From positions 52,721-116,720 of the forward strand of contig NZ_JOPJ01000020.1 in assembly GCF_002153655.1 (NCBI RefSeq): 64,000 nt of DNA, read 5' to 3'. The position numbers were made by a program, and so were the translations under genes. Source of the stretch: Acetobacter okinawensis. Lineage in GTDB: Bacteria; Pseudomonadota; Alphaproteobacteria; Acetobacterales; Acetobacteraceae. A model generated the notes under the pieces. That model was not told the origin of the DNA. It did no database searches and worked only from the letters and a program-made list of their open reading frames with translations. Below, piece after piece: positions 54,703-63,992 of this stretch (its first letter is position 1; every line of letters starts with the position of its first letter).

Positions 54703-55464
54703 ATGCCGCATGCGTATGCTGCCTGCCCGTTTGCGGGGCTGGTTGGGCAAGCTGGAGCCGTTGCCGTGGTTGAGTGCGTGGAGCGTACTGCCCCTGCAAC
54801 GGCTCTGGTTAACGGTGAGCCTGCAATCAGCATGATTGGCACCAGCGCCATGCTTTTTGAGGCTCCGGGGGAGTTCACTCTGGCGTGCCAGCGGCGGATA
54901 TGGGCGCTTATGGATGTGGCCTCAATGCGTGCGGATGTGGCCGAGGTCATGCCGGGTGTTACCAACCTTATGCTCATATTTTCCACCCCGCCAGAATGCC
55001 CGGATGAGGTTGCAGCAGACCTGCGCCGTGCGTGGGATCATCTGCCGGAAAAGCATATCAAAGGGCGTCAGTTTGACATTGGTGTCCGCTACGGTGGGGA
55101 ACTGGGGCATGATCTGGCGAGTGTTGCCCTGCATACAGGTTTGTCCCCGCACGAGGTTATCGCGCTGCATCAGGCTCCTGTTTATACAGTCTGCGCAGTC
55201 GGCAGTGTGCCCGGATTTGGCTACCTGCACGGGCTGGACCCAAGGCTTGCCACACCGCGCAAGACAACGCCATCGCTCAAAATGCTGGCGGGAACTGTCA
55301 CCATAGGGGGTCCGCAAGCGGGGATCTCTGCCCTTACGGGCCCAAATGGCTGGAATTCCATAGGTTTTACGGATCTGGTGATGTTTGACCCCACGCGGCA
55401 GCCACCGGCCCTGTTTGCCGTGGGTGATACGCTCCGGTTCCATGCTGAAAGTATAGAGTTGTGA
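54703..55464 (+). CDS. pxpB: 5-oxoprolinase subunit PxpB (KipI-like)
   Basis: The 253-residue protein has the AHS1/KipI pattern: ISMIGTSAMLFEAP, then FDIGVRYGGELGHDL and PGFGYLHGLDPRLATPRKT. PxpB works with PxpC and PxpA as an ATP-dependent 5-oxoprolinase that opens 5-oxoproline to glutamate. The domain is homologous to part of the carboxyltransferase of urea amidolyase. The start at ATG 54703 has no strong Shine-Dalgarno. The stop overlaps the pxpC start (GTGA). Confidence 0.92.
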   Translation: MPHAYAACPFAGLVGQAGAVAVVECVERTAPATALVNGEPAISMIGTSAMLFEAPGEFTLACQRRIWALMDVASMRADVAEVMPGVTNLMLIFSTPPECPDEVAADLRRAWDHLPEKHIKGRQFDIGVRYGGELGHDLASVALHTGLSPHEVIALHQAPVYTVCAVGSVPGFGYLHGLDPRLATPRKTTPSLKMLAGTVTIGGPQAGISALTGPNGWNSIGFTDLVMFDPTRQPPALFAVGDTLRFHAESIEL

Positions 55465-56468
55465 TCCGGATTTTGGAAACAGGCATGCTGAACAGCGTGC
55501 AGGATGCCGGGCGTCTGGGTTACCGCCATCTTGGGGTCAGCACGTCTGGTGTTATGGACAGGCTTGCCCTGCAATGCGGGAATATGCTGCTCAATAACCC
55601 GGCAGAGGCTGCCTGTATTGAGATACAGACATTCCCGTTTTCTGTAAGTTTTGGCAGTCAAACAGGTTTTTCCGTCACTGGTGGTCATGCCCCCATGACA
55701 TTGGACGGCAAACCCGTTCTGCCATGGTTTGCGCTTTGTGCCCGCCAAGGAGATGTTCTGCGGATTGAACGGCCGGTTGCCGGGGCGCGGATGTACCTGT
55801 GTATTGCAGGTGGGCTGGACGTTCCCGTCGTTCTTGCATCGCGTAGCACGCAGCTCCGGGGTGGGTTTGGTGGCTGGCAAGGTCGCCCGTTGCAGCAAGG
55901 TGATGAACTGCCACTGTGCAACCTCTCTTGTGTAGAGGAGGTGGGGCTTGTGCCTCCAGCTCAGGCACTTGCATTGAAGGCAGAGGGTACGGACGAAAAA
56001 ACTGTCGTTCTCAGGGTTATCCCAGCAACAGATTACACGCTGTTTACAGGGGATTCCCTTAAGCAATTTGGCGCAATCGGCTGGCAGATTACCGCGCAGA
56101 GTGACCGTGTGGGCTACAGGCTCAAGGGGGGCGCTCTGCGGATGAGGGAGCCGGTGGAATTGCGCTCCTATGGGGTTGTGCCCGGGATCATTCAGGTGCC
56201 TCCATCGGGCGAGCCAATCATTCAGATGGCGGACGCCAATACCGCTGGAGGTTATCCACGGATTGCAACAGTGATCGAGGCAGATCTGTGGCGTCTGGCG
56301 CAGGCCCGTATAGGGAGTTTTGTCCGGCTGCAACTGTGCGATCATGCGCAAGGTCTGGCGGCCGCAGAAGATGTTCAGACATATCTGAAAAATGCTCAGA
56401 AAAACTTAATGCTTTACAGAAAATCCTTTAGCCGTAGAGGAGCCGGACATACCGGAAAACAAGCATGA
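55461..56468 (+). CDS. pxpC: 5-oxoprolinase subunit PxpC (KipA-like, biotin-dependent carboxyltransferase fold)
   Basis: The 335-residue protein has the AHS2/KipA layout: LETGMLNSVQDAGRLGYRHLGV at the start, GGHAPMTLDGKPV, and GVVPGIIQVPPSGEPI near the C-terminus. It is the second subunit of 5-oxoprolinase and a homologue of urea-amidolyase carboxyltransferase. Start is GTG 55461, overlapping the pxpB stop. The stop overlaps pxpA (ATGA), so pxpBCA is one operon. Confidence 0.92.
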   Translation: MIRILETGMLNSVQDAGRLGYRHLGVSTSGVMDRLALQCGNMLLNNPAEAACIEIQTFPFSVSFGSQTGFSVTGGHAPMTLDGKPVLPWFALCARQGDVLRIERPVAGARMYLCIAGGLDVPVVLASRSTQLRGGFGGWQGRPLQQGDELPLCNLSCVEEVGLVPPAQALALKAEGTDEKTVVLRVIPATDYTLFTGDSLKQFGAIGWQITAQSDRVGYRLKGGALRMREPVELRSYGVVPGIIQVPPSGEPIIQMADANTAGGYPRIATVIEADLWRLAQARIGSFVRLQLCDHAQGLAAAEDVQTYLKNAQKNLMLYRKSFSRRGAGHTGKQA

Positions 56469-57220
56469 AAATTGATTTGAATGCTGATATTGGCGAAGGT
56501 TTTGGCCGGTGGCGTATTGCGGATGATGATGCGCTGATGCCGTTAATCTCCTCCGCCAATATTGCCTGTGGCTACCACGCGGGTGACCACCTGATTATGG
56601 ACCGGATGGTACGTGCGGCCAAAGCACATCATGTGTCCATTGGTGCTCACCCCGGCCTGCCTGACCTTATGGGGTTTGGACGGCGGGATATGGCGGTCAG
56701 TGCTGAAGAAATGGAAGCCATGCTGGCCTACCAGATTGGTGCGTTAAAAGGCATTGCCACCCGCCATGGTGTGCGTGTTGAGCATGTAAGCTACCATGCC
56801 GCCTTTGGTACCATGGCCAATAGTGATCAGGACCTGGCAGACAGGCTGGCGCGCGTTATTGCGGGGCTTGATTCCAGCCTTGTCATGCTTTGCATGGCGG
56901 GACATCCGATAGAAAAAGCAGCGCAAAAAGCGGGTCTGCGGGTCAGGCACCTCTTTTTGGCAGACAGGGCTTACCGGGCAGATGGAACTCTGGTGCCACG
57001 GGGGCAACCCGGCGCGGTTATTCACGAACCAGAGTTAATGCGTGAACGGATTGGTTATTTTCTCAAACAAGGTGGCGTCATTACGCAGGATGGAACAGCG
57101 CTGCCAATAAAGACGCGCTCCATCCTCCTCCATAGTGACACGCCGGGGTCAGATGTTCTGGCACGGACTATTGCGTCACAAATTATGGAGGCTGGCGGGC
57201 AAATCCTGCGTCCGGACTGA
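56465..57220 (+). CDS. pxpA: 5-oxoprolinase subunit PxpA (LamB/YcsF)
   Basis: The 251-residue protein matches the LamB/YcsF family: MKIDLNADIGEGFGRW, ANIACGYHAGDH, GAHPGLPDLMGFGRR and FLADRAYRADGTLVPRG. It is the component that probably binds and hydrolyses 5-oxoproline together with PxpBC. It overlaps pxpC by four bases and ends the operon. The enzyme gives glutamate in the cytoplasm. Confidence 0.95.
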   Translation: MKIDLNADIGEGFGRWRIADDDALMPLISSANIACGYHAGDHLIMDRMVRAAKAHHVSIGAHPGLPDLMGFGRRDMAVSAEEMEAMLAYQIGALKGIATRHGVRVEHVSYHAAFGTMANSDQDLADRLARVIAGLDSSLVMLCMAGHPIEKAAQKAGLRVRHLFLADRAYRADGTLVPRGQPGAVIHEPELMRERIGYFLKQGGVITQDGTALPIKTRSILLHSDTPGSDVLARTIASQIMEAGGQILRPD

Positions 57221-57353
57221 TTGGCCGCGCAGGTTTGGCGCAAGACTTGAAATGTAATACTGCAAGCATAATATTTTGATACCGGAATAATATCTGGAGT
57301 AAAATAAAACGGCAGGCGGTAGTTCTGGAATATGGAATGAGGGCGACACAAAT

Positions 57354-58238
57354 ATGAAGCATAACCTTGTTCGTGGCGCTTATCTGCTGTCGCTGGCAAC
57401 CCTGTTCACGGCTATGCTCAATGCCCTGCAAAAGCTCACAGGGTCTTCACTCTCTGTTCTGGAAATTGTTTTTTTCAGAAATCTCTTTTCCCTGCCATTT
57501 GTTGTGCTCATTGCATCGCGTAAGGGAATAGTGCTGAAAACGCACCATTTTTCGGGGCATGTGCTGCGCTCGGTTGTGGGGCTTATCAGCATGGTCATGA
57601 CTGTTGTTGCCGTTACCCATCTGCCTTTGGCCGAGCAGCAGGTTCTGTCTTACACACAGCCTCTGTTTTTAATCCTGCTTTCCATTCCCTTCATGAACGA
57701 ACAGCCATCTTTGCAAAGGTGGATTGCCGTGGCCATCGGGTTTGTAGGGGTGGTGGTTGTTGGTGCAGGCAAGGGGCTGCTGCATGGCGGTGCGGTGCAT
57801 GTTCCTGCATGGGCCTATGGCGTAGCCCTTGCGCAAGGTGGCGTTGGTGCCTTGACCACAATGCAGATAAGGCAGCTTTCCACCACAGAAAAAAGCACGA
57901 CCATTGCCATGTGGCAGGCAATTCTTATGACGGTTGCAACGGCTGCGGCCCTGCCATTTGTCTGGCAGAAACCCACTCTGCTCGAAGTGTTTGCTCTGGT
58001 GGCGATCGGTGCTTTTGCCGGTATTGCGCAGGTTTTGCAGACCGAGGCATTTGCATCGGCGCAGGTGTCCGCCATTGGTCCATTCACTTACTCCGGCCTG
58101 ATCTGGGCAGGGCTGATCGGGTGGCTCGGGTTTAGGGAAGTGCCCGGTATAGCCATGTTCGCGGGTGGATTCCTGATTATTGGTTCAGGCCTGTGGATGC
58201 TGCGGCATGAACAAATCACTCCTAAAAAACAAGCCTGA
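57354..58238 (+). CDS. DMT-family EamA transporter
   Basis: The 294-residue protein has ten predicted membrane helices in two EamA repeats (MKHNLVRGAYLLSLATLFTA start; second repeat around residues 155-285 with GAFAGIAQVLQTEAF). Members move amino acids, metabolites or drugs. Its place downstream of pxpA suggests a nitrogen or amino-acid substrate, but this is inference. Start ATG 57354 with GAGGG upstream; a 133-bp gap separates it from pxpA. Confidence 0.88.
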   Translation: MKHNLVRGAYLLSLATLFTAMLNALQKLTGSSLSVLEIVFFRNLFSLPFVVLIASRKGIVLKTHHFSGHVLRSVVGLISMVMTVVAVTHLPLAEQQVLSYTQPLFLILLSIPFMNEQPSLQRWIAVAIGFVGVVVVGAGKGLLHGGAVHVPAWAYGVALAQGGVGALTTMQIRQLSTTEKSTTIAMWQAILMTVATAAALPFVWQKPTLLEVFALVAIGAFAGIAQVLQTEAFASAQVSAIGPFTYSGLIWAGLIGWLGFREVPGIAMFAGGFLIIGSGLWMLRHEQITPKKQA

Positions 58239-58390
58239 ACAGAAAGGCTTTTTTGCACGCCGTTGAAAATTCTTTTTCTGCATCATGAGGCAGATAACGC
58301 ACAGGTGTTTGTAAAATGTCAGCATACAAAAAACAGAATCATCAACCTGCTATCCTGTCGCCTTTTGTTTCCTGCGACAAGGAGAAGAGT

Positions 58391-59611
58391 GTGCAGGTGC
58401 CGGGCAGGCAGACATCTCGTTACGTCTTTTTCTTCATGATCTTTCTTATGTACGTCATCAGCTATGGTGATCGGGCGGCTCTTTCCATTTCCCTGCCGGA
58501 CCTGGGGCGGGAGTTCTCCTTGTCTTCAGTGCAGATGGGGTGGGTGTCATCCAGCTTTTTATGGTCTTATTTTCTGCTTAACCTGCCATCAACCATCATG
58601 CTTGATATTGTGGGGGCCAGGCTGGTGGGCACTTTGGCTGTTTCGGTCTGGTCTGGCGCCATGATGCTGGGGGGAATGGCGCAGAATATTTCGCAGTTTA
58701 TTGCAACGCGTATGCTGCTGGGCGTGGGGGAAGCCCCAACGTTTGGTGTGGGTGCTACTATTGTGCGTGGTTGGGCGCAGAGCAAAGAGCGTGGCACGGT
58801 TATGACCATTCTCTTAACCGGAATGCAGCTTGGCCTTGCCAGTGGCACTCTGGCAGGGGCGTATCTGATTACCAAAATGGGGTGGCGGTACGAGTTTATA
58901 TTTCTGGGTATGATCGGCTTTGTCTGGTCAATGGCATGGTGGCTTATCTATCGGGACAAGGTCGGGGCAGAAAAGGCGACACCACGACCCATTTCCATTC
59001 CGCAAGTTCTCTCACTTTTCAAATCCCGCACGTTCTGCGGTATCCTGTCGGTCCAGTGCACACAAAATTTTCTCAATTTTCTGCTTATGTCATGGGTTCC
59101 TGTGTACCTTATGCATGAGTTGCATATAGATGTGCTGCATTCGGGTAGCGGTACGGCTGGGTGTTATGTGCTGGGGGCTGTAGGCGCCATTATTCTGGGG
59201 CGCGTGCTGGAGCGAGCAGTCTTTAAAAACCATGCGATCCCTAGCCATAGGCGGTATATTGTTGCTGCATGCATTATGGGAAGTTCAATTATTGGAATCT
59301 TGCCATTTTTTCACGCAGAGTTTCCAATTCTTATTATTCTATCGCTTTCTCTTTGCTGCCTTATCGCCGCCAATGGCGCCAATACGGCAATGCTTGCAGA
59401 CATGCTGGAAGATGGGAGCAAAATAGGATCGGTAACAGGTGTTACCCTGACATGCAGCAATGCCATTGGCCTGACAGCACCCATTGTAACAGGATATGTT
59501 GTTTCCTACACAGGGAGTTTTAATGCCGCATGGTATGCGTGTGCCATTTCCCTGATTGTGGCGGCATGTATCTCCCTGATAACTGTTCGCCAGTCGATCC
59601 GCATGGCATGA
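58391..59611 (+). CDS. MFS transporter (anion:cation symporter-like)
   Basis: The 406-residue protein (431 if ATG 58316 is used) has twelve membrane helices. The conserved early motif GDRAALSISLPDLG after helix one and VGEAPTFGVGATIVRGW resemble the D-glucarate/tartrate/organic-acid (ACS) group. GTG 58391 has AAGGAG six bases upstream, which I prefer; ATG 58316 lacks one. It could import dicarboxylates or amino-acid-derived acids for the neighbouring catabolic genes. A palindrome and terminator follow. Confidence 0.87.
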   Translation: MQVPGRQTSRYVFFFMIFLMYVISYGDRAALSISLPDLGREFSLSSVQMGWVSSSFLWSYFLLNLPSTIMLDIVGARLVGTLAVSVWSGAMMLGGMAQNISQFIATRMLLGVGEAPTFGVGATIVRGWAQSKERGTVMTILLTGMQLGLASGTLAGAYLITKMGWRYEFIFLGMIGFVWSMAWWLIYRDKVGAEKATPRPISIPQVLSLFKSRTFCGILSVQCTQNFLNFLLMSWVPVYLMHELHIDVLHSGSGTAGCYVLGAVGAIILGRVLERAVFKNHAIPSHRRYIVAACIMGSSIIGILPFFHAEFPILIILSLSLCCLIAANGANTAMLADMLEDGSKIGSVTGVTLTCSNAIGLTAPIVTGYVVSYTGSFNAAWYACAISLIVAACISLITVRQSIRMA

Positions 59612-59645
59612 CAGATGCTAAGACCATAGATTTATAGGGGTGATG

Positions 59646-59659
59646 CCTACCTAGGTAGG
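59646..59659. repeat. 14-bp perfect palindrome
   Basis: CCTACCTAGGTAGG reads identically on both strands, 35 bp past the MFS stop, right before the terminator. Confidence 0.6.
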
Positions 59660-59694
59660 AAAAGTTCATGCTTTCTGGGCATGGACTTTTTTCT
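59660..59694 (+). terminator. Intrinsic terminator of the MFS gene
   Basis: AAGTTCATGC pairs with GCATGGACTT (one G-T wobble) and is followed by a T-run. Confidence 0.82.
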
Positions 59695-59845
59695 TTTATA
59701 ACAGACCTGTTTTTCAAAAACATAAAAACTGAAATTGTTAGATTAGGCGATATATCAATAATCAGTATGACGCCAAAACATCACGGAAACGTATCATAAC
59801 GATAATGAAATGATGTGGGCCTGACCGGCTTTTAAAGGTGATGCG

Positions 59846-62305
59846 ATGGCTAAATTTTCCAGATTCCAACTCTCCCTTGTTGCAGGTGTTGCTTTGGGCG
59901 CCCTGATCCCGGCAAAGCAGGTTTTTGCTGCTCATTCGGTGTCTGCATCCACGGGAACAGGCAAAAGTGCTGCAAAAACAGTGCTTGTTTCCAAGACAAA
60001 AATGGCAGCGCGTAAAAAAAATGCCGCTCTTATGGCGTCGTCGGAATCGATTGATGTGGGTGGGCATTCCGTCAATTCCGTGTTTACACCCTCCACCCCA
60101 CGGCACAGCACTACTCAGGTTACAATTGTAACCGGGGCTGAACTGCTTAAAACTGGTCAGACTAGTGTTCTTTCCGCTTTGGCCCAAGCTAACCCGGCCA
60201 TTACTACGGCGGCACTGCCCGGTGGTGGTGCAAGCTCCTTTGTGCAGACCATGCAGCTGCGCGGGCAGTCCCCGGATGATACGCTTATTCTGGTTAACGG
60301 GCACAGGCGGCATATTGGTGCCAACTTCAACTCCAACTCAGGCACCAACTGGGGGAGTGAACCAAGTGACATTTCGCTTATTCCCATTTCCGCCATCGAT
60401 CATATTGAAGTGGTCACTGAAGGAGCATCGGCCCTTTATGGGCAGGACGCCATTGCAGGGGCTGTCAACATTGTGCTCAAGCACAATACGCATGGTGGCA
60501 GCATTAACTTTAAAAACAGTGGCTATTATGCAGGTGATGGTCAGGGGCTGGATGGGTCGGCAGATTATGGCATGGCCCTTGGGCATAATGGCGGATATCT
60601 GGACCTTGCGGCTCAGGTAACGCACCAGCAGCCAACAACGCGTGGTGGTGATTTTTACGGAACTCTTTTTAACGACGGCCGGAACGAGACAGCCGATCGT
60701 GATATTCAGCGCGGTTTGGGAACGCCAAAATCCACGCTGGAAACGATCAGCGAAAACATGTCTGTACCGCTGATCAGTGATTATAATTTTTACAGCACGT
60801 CCACATTTTCGCACCGTCGTTCCAATGTGGCGGAAACTTACCGCTCAGCGACCAGTTCGTGGACCAACACCAACCTGTACCCCGATGGTAACCAGCCGTA
60901 TATTGGCATGGACCAGTATGATTTTGAGACTGACAACGGGATCAAGGCCCGCAAGTTTGGTTTTGCATGGGATGCGTACATAACCTACGCACGGGACAAG
61001 CAGAACTATCGCACCATGGATTCTGAAAACGTGTCCTATCCCGACAGCACGCAAACCTCGTTTGAGGATGGCGCTTCCATTTCATCCGAAATGACAGCAG
61101 GCCTGCGCGGGTCGCGTTCGTTCCGTCCCAGTTGGGCACCAAAGCCGATCAACCTGCGTTTTGGGGCAGAATATCGGCATGATACGTTCCAGATGACAGA
61201 GGGGGAGGAGGCATCATGGTCAGGGCTTGGTGCGACCGATCACCCCGGTAACGTACCCATGTCAGCGACACATCAAAGCCGCGATATTTACGAAGGCAAT
61301 ATCAATCTGGATTTTTACGTGACCAAAAAGTGGGAGTGGACACTGGGGGGGCGTGTTGCCAGTTATAGCAACATGGCTACGGTAGAAACCGGCTCTATTG
61401 GCACGCGCTATAACTTTAATAAGCGTTGGGCTGTTCGGGCCAACATCAATACTGGGTATCGTCCGCCAACTCTGGGTGCGCTGTCTTACTTCTACTCTGC
61501 GCCTTACCCGGGGTATACGGTCGATCAGGTGCCATCAAGCAGTGATGTGGCCAAGTATTTTGGTGCTGGCAAAATGTCGGGTGAATACTCGCGGAGCTAT
61601 TCTATCGGTATTGATGCAACACCTGTCGATGATTTTCATGTCACTGGAAATCTGTATTACATTGCCATTAATGGCCGCATGGGCAGCACAAAGTCTTTTT
61701 CTGTTGACCCGAATGATACAGCACTGAAAGCCCTTTTGGATGCTGCCAATCTTTCTACGGCTACGTCTATTTCTTACTACGCCAATCTTTATAATACCCA
61801 GACTTTTGGTGGCGATCTGAGCGCGGATTACACCTTGCATACCAAAAACATGGGCAAGTTCCGCTTTGCGCTTGGTGTTAACTTCTCGGATAATGAAATT
61901 CGTTCGGCTCAGGATAGTCTTGTTAATGAATACACCAAAATGATGGTCCTACACTCCGCTCCCAAAAACCGCGAACAGATAAGCGTGAATTGGGAAATGG
62001 GGAAATGGTCTGTTTTTGTGCAGGAAATGCGCTACGGCTCTATTATTTACATGGCCGCTCCAACGGGGGCAGGTGCGGTACCTTTTACGCAAAACCCCGG
62101 TTTTATTACAAATATGGAAGTGAACTACAAGGTCATGCCGCATTGGAGCATTGGGGTAGGGGCCAATAATCTGGGGAATAAATACCCAACCCGTGTGCCA
62201 AGCTCCATTGCCAATACGCAGCAGGGTCTCTCCAAATATGCATCATATTCCCCTTATGGATTTAACGGTGGAATGTATTACGTCAAAACATCACTTGATT
62301 TCTAA
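59846..62305 (+). CDS. TonB-dependent receptor (large-substrate type)
   Basis: The 819-residue receptor has a signal peptide (about residues 1-30), a Lys/Ala-rich spacer and a plug with QTMQLRGQSPDDTLILVNGHRRH and ALYGQDAIAGAVNIVL. The barrel ends in YVKTSLDF. The LRG-SPD-TLVLVNGKRRH pattern is common in receptors for carbohydrates, peptides or other nutrients rather than siderophores. Here it may bring substrate for the aspartate/oxoproline genes; that is inference. Base composition is lower in GC than the left part of the window. Confidence 0.88.
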   Translation: MAKFSRFQLSLVAGVALGALIPAKQVFAAHSVSASTGTGKSAAKTVLVSKTKMAARKKNAALMASSESIDVGGHSVNSVFTPSTPRHSTTQVTIVTGAELLKTGQTSVLSALAQANPAITTAALPGGGASSFVQTMQLRGQSPDDTLILVNGHRRHIGANFNSNSGTNWGSEPSDISLIPISAIDHIEVVTEGASALYGQDAIAGAVNIVLKHNTHGGSINFKNSGYYAGDGQGLDGSADYGMALGHNGGYLDLAAQVTHQQPTTRGGDFYGTLFNDGRNETADRDIQRGLGTPKSTLETISENMSVPLISDYNFYSTSTFSHRRSNVAETYRSATSSWTNTNLYPDGNQPYIGMDQYDFETDNGIKARKFGFAWDAYITYARDKQNYRTMDSENVSYPDSTQTSFEDGASISSEMTAGLRGSRSFRPSWAPKPINLRFGAEYRHDTFQMTEGEEASWSGLGATDHPGNVPMSATHQSRDIYEGNINLDFYVTKKWEWTLGGRVASYSNMATVETGSIGTRYNFNKRWAVRANINTGYRPPTLGALSYFYSAPYPGYTVDQVPSSSDVAKYFGAGKMSGEYSRSYSIGIDATPVDDFHVTGNLYYIAINGRMGSTKSFSVDPNDTALKALLDAANLSTATSISYYANLYNTQTFGGDLSADYTLHTKNMGKFRFALGVNFSDNEIRSAQDSLVNEYTKMMVLHSAPKNREQISVNWEMGKWSVFVQEMRYGSIIYMAAPTGAGAVPFTQNPGFITNMEVNYKVMPHWSIGVGANNLGNKYPTRVPSSIANTQQGLSKYASYSPYGFNGGMYYVKTSLDF

Positions 62306-62398
62306 AGTGCAGATATTCGCCTGAGTATATGACGGTGTGGGAGGTAAGTCTTCCCACACTGCATTTTTTACAATCAATATTTTAAAAAGATAATCATC

Positions 62399-63844
62399 AT
62401 GCCATCTCGCCATGAACTTATCACAGAACGTCTCCCCAATCAGCGCGTCGAACAGGATAGTCTTGGTGCATGCGCTGTGCCGTATGGCGCAAACTGGGGG
62501 GTGCATACACAACGTGCTCTGGATAATTTTCCGGTCACCGGGGTGGGGATTGGCCGATGCCCCGAGTTCATGCGTGCATTTTTGCTGATCAAGGCCAGCG
62601 CTGCAAAAACTAATGCCGCATTAGGCTTTCTGTCGCCGGAAAAAGCGGAGTGGATAGAAAGTGCCTGTAAAGAAATACTGTCTTATCCACATAAATATCA
62701 AAACGATTTTAATGTTGATGTATTGCAAGGTGGTGCCGGAACCTCTGCCAATATGAATGTGAATGAGGTGATTGCCAATGTCGGTCTGAGCTTGGCCGGG
62801 TATAAAAAAGGGGATTATGCACAGCTTCATCCGAATGACGATGTGAACATGTCCCAGTCTACAAATGATATTTATCCATCAGCCGTAAAAATTTCGCTCT
62901 GTTTTCTACTGCATGACTTCAAGGTGGCCCTTGCCACTCTGGTTGAAGAGATGATGGAGAAGGCGGAGGAATTCAAATCTGTTTTAAAAATTGGTAGAAC
63001 CCAGTTGCAAGATGCAGTTCCCATGACTTTGGGTCAGGAATTTTTGGCTTTTGCAAGAATACTTGCGCCATTTATGGTAAGTATTGATGAGCAGATAAAA
63101 GACCTATCCATTCTCAATATAGGTGGAACGGCTATTGGAACCGGTATTAACTGTGACCCCCGCTATGGCACAATGGTCTGCCATACGCTCTCGGGTGTAT
63201 GTGGTTTTACAGTGCAGGTGGCGCCAGATCTGGTGGCCGCAACATCGGATGTTGGGCCTTTTGTTGCCTGTTCTGGTATGTTGAAAAGCATAGCCCTCAA
63301 GCTCTCTAAAATCTGTAACGATCTCAGGCTGCTGTCCAGTGGACCACGGGCAGGATTAAGCGAAATATCATTACCTTCAGTGCAGGCAGGTTCTTCCATT
63401 ATGCCCGGTAAGGTTAATCCGGTTATTCCAGAAATGGTTAATCAGGTCGCCTATATGATTGTCGGGTATGACACGACTATTGCGCTGTGTGCTGAAGGCG
63501 GGCAGTTGCAACTGAACGCCTTTGAGCCTGCTATCTGCCATTGTCTGTTTAATGGTATAGAATACCTGAAAAACGCAATGCAGATTTTAACCCAAAAATG
63601 TATTTCCGGTATTAAAGCCAATAAAGAAAACTGTTTGAAAAACTTACATAATAGCACAGGAATTTTAACAGGATTTTTGCCTGCGTTAGGGTACGATTTA
63701 TGCTCACGCATTGCAAAGCAGGCATTGGAGGAGGGGAAAACTGTTTCTCAGATTCTTCTGGAAGAAAAAATTCTAACACAAAAAGACATGCAAAAGGGAA
63801 TGGATGCAGCTTTTCTGGCCTCACCTTGCCGGATTCAGGTGTGA
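62399..63844 (+). CDS. aspA: Aspartate ammonia-lyase
   Basis: The 481-residue lyase has the superfamily signature GSSIMPGKVNP (residues 331-341), GGAGTSANMNVNEVIANVG (111-129) and NMSQSTNDIYPSA (150-162). The GGAGTS and STND variants point to aspartase rather than fumarase C. It converts aspartate to fumarate and ammonium. It is the lowest-GC gene in the window, which suggests transfer or a relaxed accessory region. Start ATG 62399. No terminator is visible before the right edge. Confidence 0.9.
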   Translation: MPSRHELITERLPNQRVEQDSLGACAVPYGANWGVHTQRALDNFPVTGVGIGRCPEFMRAFLLIKASAAKTNAALGFLSPEKAEWIESACKEILSYPHKYQNDFNVDVLQGGAGTSANMNVNEVIANVGLSLAGYKKGDYAQLHPNDDVNMSQSTNDIYPSAVKISLCFLLHDFKVALATLVEEMMEKAEEFKSVLKIGRTQLQDAVPMTLGQEFLAFARILAPFMVSIDEQIKDLSILNIGGTAIGTGINCDPRYGTMVCHTLSGVCGFTVQVAPDLVAATSDVGPFVACSGMLKSIALKLSKICNDLRLLSSGPRAGLSEISLPSVQAGSSIMPGKVNPVIPEMVNQVAYMIVGYDTTIALCAEGGQLQLNAFEPAICHCLFNGIEYLKNAMQILTQKCISGIKANKENCLKNLHNSTGILTGFLPALGYDLCSRIAKQALEEGKTVSQILLEEKILTQKDMQKGMDAAFLASPCRIQV

Positions 63845-63992
63845 TTAGAACTGCGTTGCACATTGTGGTTTTGTGTCCGAATTTTCTTTTTTGACGAATT
63901 TTTCATGCTTTTGCACAAAGTTGCAGGGCATCTTTTTAAGATAGCGAGAGGCAGAAGATGCTTGTGGCTGGTTATGATAAAGAAGAACTGAC

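Noticed and set aside
55221..56351. 376-residue minus-strand frame opposite pxpC
   Set aside because: Antisense to pxpC with no conserved features.
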